DNA of 64,000 nt, from positions 1 to 64,000 of the forward strand of contig NZ_JAJTTH010000006.1 in NCBI RefSeq assembly GCF_021341665.1, written 5' to 3'. The stretch's first letter is position 1; each line of letters starts with the position of its first letter. The stretch comes from Pseudomonas sp. Au-Pse12 (GTDB lineage: Bacteria; Pseudomonadota; Gammaproteobacteria; Pseudomonadales; Pseudomonadaceae). The notes below the pieces were generated by a model. The model was not told the DNA's origin, made no database searches, and saw only the letters and a list, made by a program, of their open reading frames with translations. Shown here piece after piece: positions 43,586-53,022 of this stretch. Position numbers and translations under genes: made by a program.

Positions 43586-46500
43586 TCAGAAACGTCGCAA
43601 ATCCAGGGTCAGCGGCAGCTCGTCGTTGATCACCAGAGGCGGTACTTCCAGGCTTCCGGGGCTGTGCCCAAGGCGGAAGAAGCGCGCCATGCGCCGGCTC
43701 TCCGCCTCATTGGCATTCACCGGCAGGCTGTCGTAGTTGCGCCCGCCCGGGTGGGCCACGTGGTATTGGCAACCACCCAGGGAGCGCTGCATCCAGGTGT
43801 CCAGCAGGTCGAACACCAGCGGAGCGTGCACCGCGATGGTCGGTTGCAGGCAGTTGGCCGGCTGCCAGGCACGGTAACGCACCCCGGCGACGAACTCGCC
43901 AACCCGCCCGGTGGGGTGCAGGGGCAGCGCCACGCCGTTGCAGGTCAACACATGCCGCTGGGGCACCAGGCCGCTGACCTTGACCTGCAAACGCTCCAGG
44001 GAAGAGTCGACATAACGCACCGTGCCGCCCGCCGAGCCCTCTTCCCCCAGCACATGCCAGGGTTCCAGGGCCTGACGCAGTTCCAGCTCGACAGCGCCGA
44101 CCGCGTAGTCGCCGACCTTGGGAAAACGAAACGCCAGGTGCGCGGCAAACCATTCGGCCCGTAGCGGATAGCCGGCGCCATTGAGCTCCACCAGCACGTC
44201 GGCGAAATCCTGTTCGATGAAGTGCGGCAGCATAAAGCGGTCGTGCAGCTCGGTGCCCCAGCGCGCCAGCCGGGCCGGGGCATAGGGTTCGCGCCAGAAG
44301 CGCGCCACCAGCGCCCGCAGCAGCAACTGCTGGGCCAGGCTCATGCGTGCATGGGGCGGCATTTCAAACGCCCGCAGTTCCAGCAGGCCCAGGCGCCCGG
44401 TGGCGCCATCCGGCGAGTACAGCTTGTCGATGCAGAACTCGGCGCGATGGGTGTTGCCGGTGACGTCGATCAGCAGATTGCGCAGCAACCGGTCGACCTG
44501 CCACGGCGCGCACGCCTCGCCGCGCGCGGGCATCTGCGCGAAGGCGATCTCCAGTTCGTACAGCGCGTCGTTGCGCGCCTCATCGACCCTTGGCGCCTGG
44601 GACGTGGGCCCGATGAACAACCCGGAAAACAGGTAGGACAGCGACGGGTGGTTGTGCCAGTAGCTGATCAGGCTACGCAGCAGGTCGGGGCGCCGCAGGA
44701 ACGGCGAGTCGCCCGGCGTGGCCCCGCCAAGGACGAAGTGGTTGCCGCCGCCGGTGCCGGTGTGGCGCCCATCGATCATGAACTTCTCGCTGGTCAGGCG
44801 CGTCAGCCGGGCCTGTTCATAGAGAAACTCAGTGCGTTCCACCAACTCGTCCCAACTCACCGACGGCTGCACGTTGACCTCGATGACGCCCGGGTCCGGC
44901 GTCACCCGGAACGTGCACAGGCGCGGGTCCGCCGGTGGCTCATAGCCCTCCAGCAAAACCGGGCAGTGCAGCTCTTCGGCGGTGGCCTCGATCACGCTGA
45001 CCAGTTGCAGGTAATCCTCCAGGCGCTCCAGAGGCGGCATGAACAGGTACAGCCGCCCCTCCCGCGCCTCGGCGCAGAGCGCGGTGCGGGTCAGCCAGTC
45101 GGCCGACTGATCGACCTGCGGCACGCGCTCATCCACGGCTGCCGGGTCATCGATCGCCTCCAACTGCGCCGCATCCGGCAACGCCGGGAACGCCTGGTTC
45201 GGGTCACTGGCATGAATGAACGGATACTCCGCTGCCGTCACCCAGGGTTGGGACGCCAGGGGCAGGCGATAGCCCAGGGGCGAATCCCCCGGTACCAGGC
45301 GGCAATGGCTGTCGCGCAGGTACCAGCGCCCGCTCTGCCACTGGTCGCCCTTGGCGGTACGGGCCAGGGGCAGCACCTGGCCGACAACCTTGGCCAAGCC
45401 CTGGCTGAAGACCTTGCGCAGCCGCTCCCGCTCAAGGGCATCCTCCAGCCGCGAGTCCTCGGCGCTGACGTTCAGTGGCAGGCCGCCTTCGCGCCACAGG
45501 TAGTAGAAGTGGTCTTCATAGGCGGGAAAGACAAATCGCGCGGGCAGCTTCAAGCGCTCGGCGACACTGGCCAGAAAGCGCCCGGCCACCTCCGCGTCGG
45601 CGGCGTAACCCTCATGCTCGTCGGCGATCAGCGCGCTGTTGCGCCACACCGGCACACCGTCGCGCCGCCAGTGGCAGTTCAGCGACCAGCGCGGCAGTGG
45701 CTCCCCCGGGTACCACTTGCCCTGGCCGAAGTGCACCAGGCCGTGCGGCGCATAGCGCTTGCGCAGGCGCTGGAACAGCTCGCCGGCCAGGCGGCGCTTG
45801 TTCGCCCCCAGCGCCGCGGTGTTCCACTCCGGGCCGTCGGGGTCGTCAATGGAAACGAAGGTCGGTTCGCCGCCCATGGTCAGGCGCACATCCGCCTCCA
45901 GCAGTTCGACGTCAATCTGCCGGCCCAGAGCCTGGATCGCCAGCCACTGTTCTTCGGTGTAGGGCTTGGTCACCCGGGGCGCTTCCCAAATGCGCTCCAC
46001 ACTCATTTCATGGCTGAATTCGCACTCGCAGGGTTGCACCAGGCCACTGATCGGCGCGGCCGAAGAGGGATCGGGGCTACAGGCCAGGGGAATATGCCCT
46101 TCCCCGGCGAACAAGCCAGACGTGGCATCCAGGCCGATCCAGCCGGCGCCGGGCAGGTAGACCTCGCACCAGGCATGCAGGTCGGTGAAATCCACCTCGG
46201 TGCCGGACGGGCCATCCAGGGATTTGACGTCCGCCGTCAGCTGGATCAGGTAGCCGGAGACGAAGCGCGCCGCCAGCCCCAGTTTGCGCAACAACTGCAC
46301 CAGCAGCCAGGCCGAGTCGCGGCAGGAGCCGGAGGCGTTAAGCAGGGTCTGCTCCGGAGTCTGGACCCCGGGTTCCATGCGGATCAGGTAGGCAATGTCG
46401 GTGCTGAGCCGTTGATTCAGGGCCACCAGAAAGTCCACCGCCGGCAACGGCGCGCGCGGGATCGCCTCCAGGTAAGCCTGGAGCCTGGGCGTCAGCGGCA

Positions 46501-46861
46501 GGGTTTCCAGGTAGGGCGCCAGCTCGCGCTGTTCATCCGCGGCGTAGGCGAAGGGAATCTGCTGCGCGTAGGGCTCAAGGAAGAAATCGAACGGGTTGAA
46601 CACGGCCATTTCCGCGAGCAGGTCGACTTCGATCCGCAGCTCGCTGGTTTTCTCTGGAAACACCAGGCGCGCCAGGTAATTGCCCTGGGGGTCCTGTTGC
46701 CAGTTGATGAAGTGCTGCTCGGGCTGAACCTTCAAGGCATAGGAAAGGATTCGCGTGCGGCTGTGGGCCGCCGGGCGCAAGCGAACGATCTGCGGGCCCA
46801 GTTCGACGGCACGGTCATAGCGATAGTGCGTGACGTGGTGCAATGCGACATGAATCGACAC
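43586..46861 (-). CDS. Transglutaminase-DUF2126 large protein
   Basis: The 1091-residue protein joins an N-terminal transglutaminase domain (cysteine in ASGSCRDSAWLLVQLLRKL, histidine in FTDLHAWCEVYLPG, aspartate in GWIGLDATSG) to a long DUF2126 domain that holds MGGEPTFVSIDDPDGPEWNT and VSWDELVERTEFLYEQARL. DUF2126 is related to glutamine-synthetase-like amidoligases. The start is a GTG at 46861 with AGGAGG six bases upstream; the open frame beyond is not used. It is the first gene of the cluster that continues with the ATP-grasp protein after 87 bases. Confidence 0.88.
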   Translation of the reverse strand: MSIHVALHHVTHYRYDRAVELGPQIVRLRPAAHSRTRILSYALKVQPEQHFINWQQDPQGNYLARLVFPEKTSELRIEVDLLAEMAVFNPFDFFLEPYAQQIPFAYAADEQRELAPYLETLPLTPRLQAYLEAIPRAPLPAVDFLVALNQRLSTDIAYLIRMEPGVQTPEQTLLNASGSCRDSAWLLVQLLRKLGLAARFVSGYLIQLTADVKSLDGPSGTEVDFTDLHAWCEVYLPGAGWIGLDATSGLFAGEGHIPLACSPDPSSAAPISGLVQPCECEFSHEMSVERIWEAPRVTKPYTEEQWLAIQALGRQIDVELLEADVRLTMGGEPTFVSIDDPDGPEWNTAALGANKRRLAGELFQRLRKRYAPHGLVHFGQGKWYPGEPLPRWSLNCHWRRDGVPVWRNSALIADEHEGYAADAEVAGRFLASVAERLKLPARFVFPAYEDHFYYLWREGGLPLNVSAEDSRLEDALERERLRKVFSQGLAKVVGQVLPLARTAKGDQWQSGRWYLRDSHCRLVPGDSPLGYRLPLASQPWVTAAEYPFIHASDPNQAFPALPDAAQLEAIDDPAAVDERVPQVDQSADWLTRTALCAEAREGRLYLFMPPLERLEDYLQLVSVIEATAEELHCPVLLEGYEPPADPRLCTFRVTPDPGVIEVNVQPSVSWDELVERTEFLYEQARLTRLTSEKFMIDGRHTGTGGGNHFVLGGATPGDSPFLRRPDLLRSLISYWHNHPSLSYLFSGLFIGPTSQAPRVDEARNDALYELEIAFAQMPARGEACAPWQVDRLLRNLLIDVTGNTHRAEFCIDKLYSPDGATGRLGLLELRAFEMPPHARMSLAQQLLLRALVARFWREPYAPARLARWGTELHDRFMLPHFIEQDFADVLVELNGAGYPLRAEWFAAHLAFRFPKVGDYAVGAVELELRQALEPWHVLGEEGSAGGTVRYVDSSLERLQVKVSGLVPQRHVLTCNGVALPLHPTGRVGEFVAGVRYRAWQPANCLQPTIAVHAPLVFDLLDTWMQRSLGGCQYHVAHPGGRNYDSLPVNANEAESRRMARFFRLGHSPGSLEVPPLVINDELPLTLDLRRF

Positions 46862-47032
46862 GGCGTGCCTCCTGCGAGCCTGAACGGTGGGGGAACCCGC
46901 GCAAGACTTATGCCAGCGCGCCAGTCCACGGGGTTGTTCAGTGAACCAGGGCAGTACAGCACCAAAACTGCGCAATCGAGGCATCCCCGTGCAGGCAATT
47001 GCACATAAATGCGCCAGAAGGCGTGCGAGGAA

Positions 47033-47482
47033 TCAGCCGCGTTGGTGCGGCGGCTTCATGCGCTGGCGCTGGTGGCGGATCTCCAGCAGGCGTTCGCGCA
47101 TTTCCCGGTGCCGCTTGCTGTTGAGCAGCAACAGCCCGAGCAGCGGCAGCAACACCCCGAACAGGTACACCCCCTGGTGCGGGTGATACCCAAGCATCGG
47201 CACCACCCCCAGCAGGCAAACGCCAAAGTAGCCGGCCACCAGCCATACCGCGCGGCGAATGCCCCGCACTATCAGCAGGTTGCCCAGCACCAGCAGCGGG
47301 ATCAGAAACACCAGGCCAAGCAGAAAGTAATGATCGCGCTGATCCGCCGCCATGGCTCGCCAATAGGTGGTTCCAGCCAGTGACAGCAGGATCGAGGCAC
47401 TGAAGCAGCCCAGCAGCACAGTGAGCATGAAGGTCGGGAAGTAACGCGCGAGAAACGCCCGCATCGAGCCGCCGCCGATCAT
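47033..47482 (-). CDS. Four-helix membrane protein, candidate immunity protein
   Basis: The 149-residue protein has four hydrophobic helices (about residues 10-32, 49-69, 78-98 and 103-120) and a basic C-terminal tail (KRHREMRERLLEIRHQRQRM). I do not recognise a family. Its ATG overlaps the stop of the preceding gene by four bases and has GAGGAG eight bases before it, so the two proteins are made together. A small polytopic partner coupled to a protein with a pore-like central segment is the usual layout for a pore-forming toxin and its immunity protein; this is inference. Confidence 0.7.
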   Translation of the reverse strand: MIGGGSMRAFLARYFPTFMLTVLLGCFSASILLSLAGTTYWRAMAADQRDHYFLLGLVFLIPLLVLGNLLIVRGIRRAVWLVAGYFGVCLLGVVPMLGYHPHQGVYLFGVLLPLLGLLLLNSKRHREMRERLLEIRHQRQRMKPPHQRG

Positions 47483-48420
47483 TCGTTGAACTCCTCGTAG
47501 AGCCCCACCGCCAGCGTCTTCACGGTGCCGATATTGCCGGAACTGTAGCTGCCGGCGGTGCTCAGCGCCGCCCCGAGGGCGTCCTTCATCTGCGTCAGGG
47601 TGGCGTGCTTGATCTGTGCCGACGAATAGCGCTTGGGCAAGGCCCCAACCCGCTGCTGCAGCTTCAGCAGCTTGGGCGTCAGGCTCGGGTCCTGCAGGCT
47701 CAGCAACTCCTTGGTCAGCTTGGCGCGTTCCTGGCGATTGAGCCCCTTGAGCAACTGCATCCAGCTTTTACCGGTGTTGGCCGCCTTGTTGGCCTTGAGC
47801 AGCTTGACCGTGGTCAGCGCCGAGCCACCGACGCCCACCAGGGAGATGCCATCGAGGATCGGCGAAACCAGGCTGTACCACTCGGCGTCATCCATCCGGT
47901 CGTTGGCCGCTGGGTCCTGGATCTCGTTGATCACCCGAGCACCGCCAATCGCGCACTGGGCGGTGCCTGCGGCGGCGACCGTGACCCCGAGCCCGACCAT
48001 CCAGGCGCTGGCCCCCGCCGTGAACGGCACCGCGATGCTGCCGCTGAACACCACCAGCCAGCCAATGACCGCAGCGGTGCAGGACAGCGTGGCATTGAAC
48101 GATTCGGTGGCCAGCCGGGATTCCCGGGGGTTGTTCTTCACCTGATCGACGAACTGCTGGGGCGCGATGTATTTCTTCGCTTCGCGCAGGATGATCCGCT
48201 TGGGCGTGATGCTGCAGATCGGCTTGAATTCGCGCAGGGTCACCACATTGAAGTCGGCATCGATGTACACCACCCCGGCGCCGACGATCGCCGGATCGGC
48301 ATCAATCGCGGCAAACAAGCGCGGCAGGTTGATCTGGCTTTCGATACGTTGGCGGGCAAGAAACTGCGAAGGGCTGGAGTCCATGCCGATGGCGGCTAAC
48401 GAGCTGGTCACGCGATTCAT
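47479..48420 (-). CDS. Protein of unknown function with glycine-rich hydrophobic core
   Basis: The 313-residue protein has no signal peptide. The first 110 residues are soluble (SQINLPRLFAAIDADPAIVG). The centre (about residues 110-165) is a glycine/alanine-rich hydrophobic hairpin (VIGWLVVFSGSIAVPFTAGA, then MVGLGVTVAAAGTAQCAIGG). The C-terminal part (about 185-313) is basic and helical (LLKGLNRQERAKLTKELL). Such a hairpin flanked by soluble parts resembles membrane-inserting effectors. The name NAD synthetase appears for relatives in some annotations, but no PP-loop is present, so that name is not supported. An in-frame ATG twelve codons on (48384) is an alternative start. Confidence 0.68.
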   Translation of the reverse strand: MNRVTSSLAAIGMDSSPSQFLARQRIESQINLPRLFAAIDADPAIVGAGVVYIDADFNVVTLREFKPICSITPKRIILREAKKYIAPQQFVDQVKNNPRESRLATESFNATLSCTAAVIGWLVVFSGSIAVPFTAGASAWMVGLGVTVAAAGTAQCAIGGARVINEIQDPAANDRMDDAEWYSLVSPILDGISLVGVGGSALTTVKLLKANKAANTGKSWMQLLKGLNRQERAKLTKELLSLQDPSLTPKLLKLQQRVGALPKRYSSAQIKHATLTQMKDALGAALSTAGSYSSGNIGTVKTLAVGLYEEFNE

Positions 48421-48556
48421 CCTTGGGCTGGCGGTGGGAATCTGCCTGATGGCCTCACGCCATCCCGGCAGTGCGGCGATAAAAACCCGGCAACCTTAAC
48501 AAAGCCCTGGCGATTTGTTGCGCGCCCGCGGGCAAAAAAATCCACTGCCGTAAAAG

Positions 48557-48586
48557 CAAAACGCCAGCTCGGGAGCTGGCGTTTTT
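48557..48586. terminator. Bidirectional intrinsic terminator
   Basis: ACGCCAGCTC and GAGCTGGCGT form a perfect ten-base-pair stem (48561-48582) with A4 on the left and T5 on the right. It ends the ygiQ-type transcript on the minus strand. Confidence 0.88.
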
Positions 48587-48591
48587 CAGGT

Positions 48592-50889
48592 TCAGCGCGG
48601 CACTACCGGCTTGCGAGTGGGCTTCTTGCCCTTGCCCTTGGCGGCGTCGGCGCGCTCCTTGGCCGCCTGCTTGTTGCGGGCAAACGCTGCGGCCTTGGCC
48701 TGTTCGCGCTTGTCCCAGGCATTGCCGCCGTCGCTGCCACGCGGTGGCAGGCCGGTGTGCTGGGTGAGGATCCTGGTTTCCTTGGCCACCTTGTGGCTGC
48801 CGGCCGGGGTCGAGTTCTTGCGACGGGCACTCTGGTAGCTGTCGGTGGCCGGCTGGTGGGCCGGAATCAACTGGTTCTTGCCCGGGCCGATCAGGTCGCC
48901 ACGGCCCATGCGCAGCAGGGCTTCACGCAGCATCGGCCAGCCCTTCGGATCGTGGTAGCGCAGGAATGCCTTGTGCAGGCGGCGCTGCTCCTCGCTCTTG
49001 ACGATGGTCACGCCGTCGCTCTTGTAGGTGACCTTGCGCAGCGGGTTCTTGCCCGAGTGGTACATGGCGGTGGCGGTGGCCATCGGCGACGGGTAGAACG
49101 CCTGCACCTGGTCGGCGCGGAAGCCGTTGCCCTTGAGCCACAGGGCCAGGTTCATCATGTCTTCATCGGTGGTGCCCGGGTGGGCGGCGATGAAGTACGG
49201 AATCAGGTACTGCTCCTTGCCCGCTTCCTTGGAGTACTTCTCGAACATGCGCTTGAAGCGGTCATAGGTGCCGATGCCCGGCTTCATCATCTGGTTGAGC
49301 GGGCCTTCCTCGGTGTGTTCCGGGGCGATCTTCAGGTAGCCGCCAACGTGGTGGGTCACCAGTTCCTTGACGTACTCCGGCGATTCCACCGCCAGGTCGT
49401 AGCGCAGGCCGGAGGCGATAAGGATCTTCTTCACCCCGGGCAAGGCACGGGCGCTGCGGTACAGCTGGATCAGCGACGAATGGTCGGTGTTCAGGTTCGG
49501 GCAGATGCCGGGGAACACGCAGGACGGCTTGCGGCACGCGGATTCGATTTCCGGGCTCTTGCAGGCGATGCGGTACATGTTCGCGGTCGGGCCGCCGAGG
49601 TCGGAAATCACCCCGGTAAAACCAGGCACCTTGTCACGAATTTCTTCGATCTCGCGAATGATCGACTCTTCGGAACGGTTCTGGATGATCCGCCCTTCGT
49701 GCTCGGTGATGGAGCAGAAGGTACAGCCGCCGAAGCAGCCACGCATGATGTTCACCGAGAAGCGGATCATGTCGTACGCCGGGATCTTTTCCTTGCCATA
49801 GGCCGGGTGCGGAATGCGCTGATACGGCATGCCGAACACGTAGTCCATTTCCTCGGTGGTCATGGGAATGGGCGGCGGGTTGAACCACACATCCACTTCA
49901 CCGTGCTTCTGCACCAGGGCACGGGCGTTGCCCGGGTTGGTTTCCAGGTGCAGCACGCGGTTGGCGTGGGCGTACAGGACCGGGTCGTTACGCACCTTCT
50001 CCATGGACGGCAGGCGGATCACGGTCTTGTCCCGGGTCATGCGCGGGCTGGCGAGGATCTGCACCACCTTGGCTTCGCTCGGGTCTTCAACCGGCCCCTT
50101 CTCCTGCTCGATGGCGCAGGCCTGGGTGTCCTGGGTGTTGACGTAGGGGTTGATGATCTTGTCGATCTTGCCCGGGCGGTCGATACGGGTGGAATCCACT
50201 TCGTACCAGTCTTTCGGTGTGTCACGGCGAATGAAGGCGGTGCCGCGCACGTCGGTGATGTCTTCGATCTTGTGGCCGTAGGACAGGCGCTGGGCCACTT
50301 CGACGATGGCCCGCTCGGCGTTGCCGTACAGCAGGATGTCGGCGCTGGCGTCGATCAGGATCGAGTTGCGCACCCGGTCCTGCCAGTAGTCGTAGTGGGC
50401 GATACGGCGCAGGGAAGCCTCGATGCCGCCCAGCACGATCGGCACGTTCTTGTAGGCTTCCTTGCAGCGCTGGCTGTACACCAGGCTTGCACGGTCCGGG
50501 CGCTTGCCCGCCAGGCCGCCCGGGGTGTAGGCATCGTCGGAACGGACTTTCTTGTCGGCGGTGTAGCGGTTGATCATCGAGTCCATGTTGCCGGCGGCGA
50601 CGCCGAAGAACAGGTTCGGCTCGCCGAGCTTCATGAAGTCGTCTTTGGACTGCCAGTTGGGCTGAGCGATGATCCCGACGCGAAAGCCCTGGGACTCCAG
50701 CAGCCGGCCAATGATCGCCATGCCGAACGACGGGTGATCGACGTAGGCATCACCGGTGACAATGATGATGTCGCAGGAATCCCAGCCGAGCTGATCCATC
50801 TCCTCCCTGCTCATGGGCAGGAATGGCGCTGGCCCGAAACATTCGGCCCAGTACTTCGGATAGTCGAATAACGGCTTGGCTGCTTGCAT
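48592..50889 (-). CDS. YgiQ family radical SAM protein
   Basis: The 765-residue protein has an N-terminal domain (MQAAKPLFDYPKYWAECFGP; DIIIVTGDAYVDHPSFGMAI), then the radical SAM cluster motif MRGCFGGCTFCSITEHEGR (CxxxCxxC), and a very basic C-terminal tail (KGKGKKPTRKPVVPR). YgiQ/UPF0313 proteins are iron-sulfur enzymes of unknown substrate. The chosen ATG (50889) is the family N-terminus; the open frame before it has no ribosome site. It stands alone between two terminators. Confidence 0.9.
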   Translation of the reverse strand: MQAAKPLFDYPKYWAECFGPAPFLPMSREEMDQLGWDSCDIIIVTGDAYVDHPSFGMAIIGRLLESQGFRVGIIAQPNWQSKDDFMKLGEPNLFFGVAAGNMDSMINRYTADKKVRSDDAYTPGGLAGKRPDRASLVYSQRCKEAYKNVPIVLGGIEASLRRIAHYDYWQDRVRNSILIDASADILLYGNAERAIVEVAQRLSYGHKIEDITDVRGTAFIRRDTPKDWYEVDSTRIDRPGKIDKIINPYVNTQDTQACAIEQEKGPVEDPSEAKVVQILASPRMTRDKTVIRLPSMEKVRNDPVLYAHANRVLHLETNPGNARALVQKHGEVDVWFNPPPIPMTTEEMDYVFGMPYQRIPHPAYGKEKIPAYDMIRFSVNIMRGCFGGCTFCSITEHEGRIIQNRSEESIIREIEEIRDKVPGFTGVISDLGGPTANMYRIACKSPEIESACRKPSCVFPGICPNLNTDHSSLIQLYRSARALPGVKKILIASGLRYDLAVESPEYVKELVTHHVGGYLKIAPEHTEEGPLNQMMKPGIGTYDRFKRMFEKYSKEAGKEQYLIPYFIAAHPGTTDEDMMNLALWLKGNGFRADQVQAFYPSPMATATAMYHSGKNPLRKVTYKSDGVTIVKSEEQRRLHKAFLRYHDPKGWPMLREALLRMGRGDLIGPGKNQLIPAHQPATDSYQSARRKNSTPAGSHKVAKETRILTQHTGLPPRGSDGGNAWDKREQAKAAAFARNKQAAKERADAAKGKGKKPTRKPVVPR

Positions 50890-50973
50890 GTCGATGACCG
50901 GTGTTGGCTTGAATAGGGACGCGATGGGTATCAGGAAAATTCGCGGGCGCGGAATATAGCACAAAAAATAACC

Positions 50974-50998
50974 AATTCCGACCAAAAGGGTCGGAATT
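50974..50998 (-). terminator. Intrinsic terminator of dnaB
   Basis: AATTCCGACC and GGTCGGAATT form a ten-base-pair stem. On the minus strand it is followed by GGTTATTTTTTG. It lies 37 bases after the dnaB stop. Confidence 0.85.
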
Positions 50999-51034
50999 CG
51001 TTATCAGGTCACGCGACCACCATGGCTGGCGCCG

Positions 51035-52432
51035 TTATTCGTCGTCGTCGAAGTTGTAACTGCCCGGCGCGAGGTTCTCGAAGCGGGTGTACTTGCCGAT
51101 GAACGCCAGGCGGATAAAGCCGATCGGGCCGTTCCGCTGCTTGCCGATGATGATTTCGGCAATGCCCTTGTGTTCGGTTTCCGGGTGATACACCTCATCC
51201 CGGTACACGAACATGATCACGTCGGCGTCCTGCTCGATCGCTCCGGATTCCCGCAAGTCGGAGTTCACCGGGCGCTTGTTGGGACGTTGTTCCAGGGAGC
51301 GGTTGAGCTGGGACAGGGCCACCACCGGGCAGTTGAATTCCTTGGCCAGGGCCTTGAGGGACCGGGAGATCTCGGAAATCTCGTTGGTCCGGTTGTCACC
51401 GCTGGACCCCGGGATCTGCATCAGTTGCAGGTAGTCGATCATGATCAGGGCGATATCGCCGTGCTCGCGCACCAGACGCCGGGTCCGCGCACGCATTTCC
51501 GAGGGGCTGATGCCCGCGGTGTCGTCGATGAACAGCTTGCGGTCGTTGAGCAGGTTGACCGCCGAAGTCAGGCGCGGCCAATCGTCGTCTTCCAGCTGGC
51601 CGGAACGGACCTTGGTCTGGTCGATGCGGCCCAGGGAAGACAGCATACGCATGATCAGCGATTCACCTGGCATCTCCAGGGAGTACACCAGCACCGCCTT
51701 GTCGCTGCGCAGTACGGCGTTTTCCACCAGGTTCATGGCGAAGGTGGTCTTACCCATGGACGGACGGCCGGCGACGATGATCAAGTCGGCCGGTTGCAGG
51801 CCGCTGGTCTTCTCGTCGAGGTCGGTGTAGCCGGTGGACAGGCCGGTGATGGCGTTGTCGGTGTTGAACAGGGTATCGATGCGGTCGATGGCCTTGGTCA
51901 GCAACTCGTTGACGCCCACCGGGCCGCCGGTCTTGGGCCGCGCTTCGGCGATCTGGAAGATCTGCCGTTCGGCCTCGTCGAGGATCTCCTCGGCGGTGCG
52001 GCCTTCGGGGTTGAAGGCGCTGTCGGCGATCTCGGTGCTGATGCCGATCAGCTGGCGCAGGGTCGCCCGCTGGCGAACGATCTGCGCATAGGCCTTGATG
52101 TTGGCCACCGACGGGGTGTTCTTCGCCAGCTCGCCGAGATAGCCCAGGCCGCCGACCTGCGACGTCTGGCCTTCCTTGTCCAGCTGCTCGGACAGAGTGA
52201 CCACGTCGATGGGCATGTTCTGGTCGGCCAGCTTGGCGATGGCGCGGAAAATCAAACGGTGGTCATGCCGGTAGAAATCGCCGTCGGACACTTGATCCAA
52301 CACGCGTTCCCAGGCGTTGTTGTCCAGCATCAGACCACCGAGCACGGCCTGTTCGGCCTCGATGGAATGCGGCGGCACCTTCAGGGCGGCGGTTTGCAGA
52401 TCGTATTGCTCGGGAGCGGAGATATCGTTCAT
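51035..52432 (-). CDS. dnaB: DnaB, replicative DNA helicase
   Basis: The 465-residue hexameric helicase unwinds DNA at the replication fork. The N-terminal domain (HSIEAEQAVLGGLMLDNNAW), linker and C-terminal RecA-like domain are intact: Walker A IVAGRPSMGKTTFAMNL, Walker B ALIMIDYLQLMQIPG, and the arginine-finger region SGAIEQDADVIMFVYRDE. No intein interrupts the P-loop. I chose the ATG at 52432 over a GTG two codons upstream because MNDIS is the usual start. It follows the ribosomal operon after a terminator-like hairpin. Confidence 0.97.
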   Translation of the reverse strand: MNDISAPEQYDLQTAALKVPPHSIEAEQAVLGGLMLDNNAWERVLDQVSDGDFYRHDHRLIFRAIAKLADQNMPIDVVTLSEQLDKEGQTSQVGGLGYLGELAKNTPSVANIKAYAQIVRQRATLRQLIGISTEIADSAFNPEGRTAEEILDEAERQIFQIAEARPKTGGPVGVNELLTKAIDRIDTLFNTDNAITGLSTGYTDLDEKTSGLQPADLIIVAGRPSMGKTTFAMNLVENAVLRSDKAVLVYSLEMPGESLIMRMLSSLGRIDQTKVRSGQLEDDDWPRLTSAVNLLNDRKLFIDDTAGISPSEMRARTRRLVREHGDIALIMIDYLQLMQIPGSSGDNRTNEISEISRSLKALAKEFNCPVVALSQLNRSLEQRPNKRPVNSDLRESGAIEQDADVIMFVYRDEVYHPETEHKGIAEIIIGKQRNGPIGFIRLAFIGKYTRFENLAPGSYNFDDDE

Positions 52433-52479
52433 GGCCACTTGGAATTCGGGGGTGAAATCAGGATCAGCAGAAAGACAAA

Positions 52480-52508
52480 GGGCACGACCTGTAAACAGGA
52501 TCGTGCCC
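52480..52508 (-). terminator. Terminator/hairpin between rplI and dnaB
   Basis: GGGCACGA-CCTG pairs with CAGG-A-TCGTGCCC, a twelve-pair stem with one bulge. On the minus strand TTTGTCTTTCTG follows. It separates the ribosomal operon from dnaB. Confidence 0.75.
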
Positions 52509-52554
52509 GATGTTAACCGTCAGCCACACAAGGTGCCAGACGATTTGGTACTGC

Positions 52555-53001
52555 TTAAGCAGCCACCACGACAACGCGTACGGTTGCTTCAACTTCAGCG
52601 TGCAGGTGCACGGCTACGTCGAATTCACCTACGTTGCGGATGGTGCCGTTCGGCAGACGAACTTCGCTTTTTGCCACTTCAACGCCGGAGGCGGTCAGTG
52701 CATCAGCGATGTCGTGGGTGCCGATCGAACCGAACAGCTTGCCTTCGTCACCGGCGGTGGCAGTGATGGTCACTTCCAGCTCAGCCAGTTGCGCAGCGCG
52801 AGTTTCGGCAGAAGCCTTCTTCTCTGCAGCCAGTTTTTCCAGCTCGGCACGACGCGCTTCGAACGCAGCCAGGTTGGCAGCGGTAGCAGCGGTGGCTTTG
52901 CCGAAAGGCAGCAGGTAGTTACGGCCGTAACCAGCCTTAACGTTTACCTTATCGCCCAGGTTGCCCAGGTTGGCGATTTTTTCCAGCAGGATCAGTTCCA
53001 T
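52555..53001 (-). CDS. rplI: Ribosomal protein L9
   Basis: The 148-residue protein has the L9 N-terminal domain (MELILLEKIANLGNLGDKVN, then GYGRNYLLPFGKA), the long connecting helix (AAEKKASAETRAAQLAEL) and the C-terminal domain with LFGSIGTHDIADAL. It binds 23S rRNA near the L1 stalk and helps keep the reading frame. AGAGG precedes the start. It is the last gene of the rpsF-rpsR-membrane protein-rplI unit. Confidence 0.97.
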   Translation of the reverse strand: MELILLEKIANLGNLGDKVNVKAGYGRNYLLPFGKATAATAANLAAFEARRAELEKLAAEKKASAETRAAQLAELEVTITATAGDEGKLFGSIGTHDIADALTASGVEVAKSEVRLPNGTIRNVGEFDVAVHLHAEVEATVRVVVVAA

Positions 53002-53022
53002 TTGGTAATAACCTCTTAACTT

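Noticed and set aside
44222..47008. A 928-codon open frame antisense to the DUF2126 gene
   Set aside because: Gln/Arg/Gly-rich product with no domain; shadow of the transglutaminase-DUF2126 gene.
47479..48420. The name NAD synthetase for the 313-residue protein
   Set aside because: No SGGxDS PP-loop or other NadE motif; the real nadE is at 37404-38231.
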